A stretch of 43,345 nucleotides of DNA from Bacteroidales bacterium H4 (GTDB lineage Bacteria; Bacteroidota; Bacteroidia; Bacteroidales; Muribaculaceae): NCBI GenBank assembly GCA_001701165.1, contig DAAP01000050.1:1-43345 (forward strand), in the 5' to 3' direction. The notes under the pieces are model-generated. The model worked only from the letters and a program-made list of their open reading frames with translations, searched no databases and was not told the DNA's origin. Both the position numbers and the translations under genes were made by a program. Positions 43,037 to 43,345 of this stretch are shown here, piece by piece. Within the stretch, counting starts at the first letter, position 1. Every line of letters starts with the position of its first letter.

Positions 43037-43345
43037 ATGCTAAATCGCAAAAGTTATATATTGTTTAAGAGAATTCCTTGTGGAATTATAACCACATTAA
43101 ATAGACAAAAAGCACTGTTTTATTCCGTATAACACGTAACTATATATAGGCTTTCAAGCAGAATTATCAAGGAACTATTTGCCTCATTGATGATTCCCTT
43201 AATCAGGAAAAAACAAAGTAATCATTGTCGGTTTGCGGCAGGGCATGTCGCAGGGCAACCGCATCAAAAAACGAGGAAGATTAACGACCTTGGAATTACC
43301 AGGGTCTTGGCATACGTGTATATTTAAACATCGTTGTTCTTGTAT
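43037..43345. other. Terminal intergenic region, nothing supported
   Basis: AT-rich sequence with a small inverted repeat (AATTCC-TTGT-GGAATT near 43073-43088). A reading frame opens at 43245 and runs off the window, but it cannot be assessed. Confidence 0.4.

Noticed and set aside
43245..43345. Partial reading frame running off the right edge
   Set aside because: About 33 codons, no start signal and no recognisable motif; cannot be told from chance.

Overview
The window looks like a chromosomal segment of a Bacteroidales bacterium, most likely Muribaculaceae or a close relative. This is an inference from several signs: Bacteroidota-type promoter boxes (TAnnTTTG, several with a TTTG box 19-20 nt upstream), C-terminal tails resembling type IX secretion (T9SS) sorting domains, a PepSY-like lipoprotein, a pRiA4b ORF-3-like protein, and a pheA / aminotransferase / DAHP synthase-chorismate mutase / tyrA operon. 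Core genes are moderately GC-rich; a few accessory genes are clearly AT-rich.

Layout. 0.2-4.7 kb: end of a surface-polysaccharide cluster (GT32 and GT4 glycosyltransferases, CapK-like adenylate-forming enzyme, acyltransferase 3), closed by a strong hairpin. 4.8-7.6 kb: grpE, dnaJ and a glutamyl-Q tRNA(Asp) synthetase. 7.7-9.3 kb, minus strand: a lipoprotein, a membrane-anchored DEDDh exonuclease and tRNA-Glu(CTC). 9.6-16.5 kb: an alpha/alpha-toroid protein, pheS, crcB-nth overlapping by 4 nt, a TRIC-family channel protein, a GtrA-like protein, a PepSY-like lipoprotein, an Lrp-type regulator and an acidic pRiA4b ORF-3-like protein.

16.7-26.0 kb is an exported-protein island. A phosphodiester-glycosidase-domain protein with a T9SS-like tail is followed by two successive copies of a [beta-propeller protein + N-acetylmuramoyl-L-alanine amidase with T9SS-like tail] cassette. 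26.2-34.5 kb: BadF/N-acetylglucosamine-kinase-like ATPase, short ssb overlapping a stand-alone homocysteine S-methyltransferase, dnaK, an AT-rich CoiA-like gene, a DXS-like enzyme with an altered substrate pocket, and a VOC protein with a repeat insertion.

34.8-39.2 kb is the aromatic amino-acid operon. A promoter is followed by a Tyr-rich leader peptide of 27 codons, mutually exclusive antiterminator and terminator stems, and then pheA, an aminotransferase, DAHP synthase-chorismate mutase and tyrA. This reads as classical ribosome-mediated attenuation. The genes cover entry to the shikimate pathway, chorismate to prephenate, both prephenate branches and transamination.

39.1-43.3 kb is accessory DNA. 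The last 44 bp before the tyrA stop codon are repeated exactly 1.9 kb downstream. Between the copies lies a frameshifted DUF4143-type ATPase gene flanked by two oppositely oriented arrays of a 34-bp-period repeat. I read this as a small, undescribed insertion at the tyrA 3' end. An AT-rich gene for an unknown protein with N-terminal repeats and a BspA-like LRR end follows.
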